Below, piece after piece: positions 13,138-13,880 of a DNA stretch of 13,880 bases. Source of the stretch: Legionella genomosp. 1 (GTDB taxonomy: Bacteria; Pseudomonadota; Gammaproteobacteria; Legionellales; Legionellaceae); NCBI GenBank assembly GCA_945865355.1, contig CAMBDN010000040.1, forward strand, positions 1-13,880. Reading direction: 5' to 3'. Every line of letters starts with the position of its first letter. The stretch's first letter is position 1. The position numbers and the translations under genes are program-made. Under the pieces are notes generated by a model. The model worked only from the letters and a program-made list of their open reading frames with translations, did no database searches and had not been told where the DNA came from.

Positions 13138-13880
13138 TTAAAATACAAACGTCCTTTTTAAACCCTGCCAACAGGCCGAATAATCGACTTGCTTGGTGGG
13201 ATGCTTTAAAGCACTTTCGGTGACTTGCCAAGGTTCTTTTGATTCAAACATGAATGCTAGTGTATTTGTGTAATGATCAGGCTTAAGTTGTTGTTTACTT
13301 GCTTTTTGGTAAGATTCGGTATCGGGGCCGTGTGCGGTCATGCAATTGTGAATACTGACCCCACCGATGGCAAAACCTTCCATTTTGGCGTCATATTCGC
13401 CGAACACCAAGCCCATTAACTCATTCATCACATTGCGATGAAAGTAGGGCGGTCTAAAGGTGTTTTCAGCTACCATCCAACGTGGTGGGAAGATGACAAA
13501 ATCAAGATTTGGTGCACCCGGAGTGCTGCTCTCTGATGTTAATACGGTAAATATAGATGGGTCTGGGTGATCAAAGCTGACGGTATTAATGGTGTTGAAC
13601 AGTGATAAATCATAACAATAAGGTGCGTAGTTACCATGCCAGGCGACGACATCGAGCGGTGAGTGATCACGGTGCGCAATCCACCAATTTTTCTGATATT
13701 TACAAATTAAACTGACATTATCTTGTGGTTCCTCAAACGCGGCCTTGGGGTATTGAAAGTGTCGGGGATTGGCTAAGCCATTGGCGCCAATCAAACCCAG
13801 TTGCGGAAGGGTTAATGGTGCGGCACTGTTTTCACATAAGTAGCCGGCGGCGGGTGCGTCAATTAATTCAACTTTAAACG
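13138..13880 (-). CDS. hmgA: Homogentisate 1,2-dioxygenase (C-terminal part, cut by window edge)
   Basis: Opens the aromatic ring of homogentisate in tyrosine and phenylalanine breakdown, giving maleylacetoacetate. The frame stays open to the right edge, so the true start is outside the window; a TTG at 13794 lies inside conserved sequence and is not the start. About 247 residues are visible of the usual 420 or so. Family motifs include GYLCENSAAPLTLPQLG, then LIGANGLANPRHF, DVVAWHGNYAPYCYDL, TFRPPYFHRNVMNELMG and MTAHGPD. The last two hold the three iron ligands, His and Glu in FHRNVMNE and His in AHGPD. The stop codon is four bases from that of rpoS, so the genes are convergent. Loss of this enzyme in Legionella leads to homogentisate and pyomelanin accumulation. 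Confidence 0.96.
   Translation of the reverse strand, partial: FKVELIDAPAAGYLCENSAAPLTLPQLGLIGANGLANPRHFQYPKAAFEEPQDNVSLICKYQKNWWIAHRDHSPLDVVAWHGNYAPYCYDLSLFNTINTVSFDHPDPSIFTVLTSESSTPGAPNLDFVIFPPRWMVAENTFRPPYFHRNVMNELMGLVFGEYDAKMEGFAIGGVSIHNCMTAHGPDTESYQKASKQQLKPDHYTNTLAFMFESKEPWQVTESALKHPTKQVDYSACWQGLKRTFVF

Overview
The window looks like chromosome from a Legionella-type gammaproteobacterium. The evidence is AT-rich composition, the contiguous surE-nlpD-rpoS block with homogentisate dioxygenase convergent to rpoS, and a NAD malic enzyme plus RhlE helicase just upstream. The genus is inferred from gene content and style, not from a database match. Most of the window is ordinary core genome; the accessory-looking part is about positions 1485-4140.

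Layout. (1) Positions 1-1420, minus strand: the start of a DUF1365 gene (cut by the window edge) overlaps the end of an FAD-dependent amine-oxidase-like gene (COG2907). This pair usually belongs to a lipid-modification cluster. (2) Positions 1485-4167: uvsE (UV damage endonuclease, plus) and a TIGR01777/YfcH-like SDR epimerase (minus) converge. They lie between an intact tRNA-Phe gene (4092-4167, minus, with its own promoter) and a degraded copy of the 3' two thirds of that tRNA (1521-1572) in the same orientation. Direct copies of a GTGCCCC/GGATTTGG repeat also flank the segment. This is the arrangement expected of a decayed tRNA-integrated island or a duplication scar. (3) Positions 4223-5411, minus: yggX (iron and oxidative-damage protection) followed by psuG (pseudouridine-5'-phosphate glycosidase). 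(4) Positions 5642-6522, plus: a small Cys/His-rich membrane protein closed by a clear terminator, then a secreted chagasin-like (I42) cysteine-protease inhibitor. (5) maeA (minus) and rhlE (plus) diverge from a shared promoter region. (6) Positions 9879-10150: an intergenic stretch with two hairpin-forming, dispersed-repeat-like elements. (7) Positions 10154-13133, plus: a small exported protein, surE, nlpD and rpoS, tightly packed. The pcm gene that separates surE and nlpD in enterobacteria is absent. (8) The C-terminal part of hmgA on the minus strand, ending 4 bases from rpoS.

Function. The last block joins stationary-phase control (rpoS), nucleotide salvage or phosphatase activity (surE) and activation of septal peptidoglycan hydrolysis (nlpD). 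Several other genes point to stress and damage handling: uvsE, yggX, and the FAD oxidase/DUF1365 pair, whose relatives often sit with photolyase and cyclopropane-fatty-acid-synthase genes. I see no CRISPR array, integrase, transposase gene, toxin-antitoxin pair or defence system. The most unusual feature is the tRNA-Phe duplication and its associated repeats.
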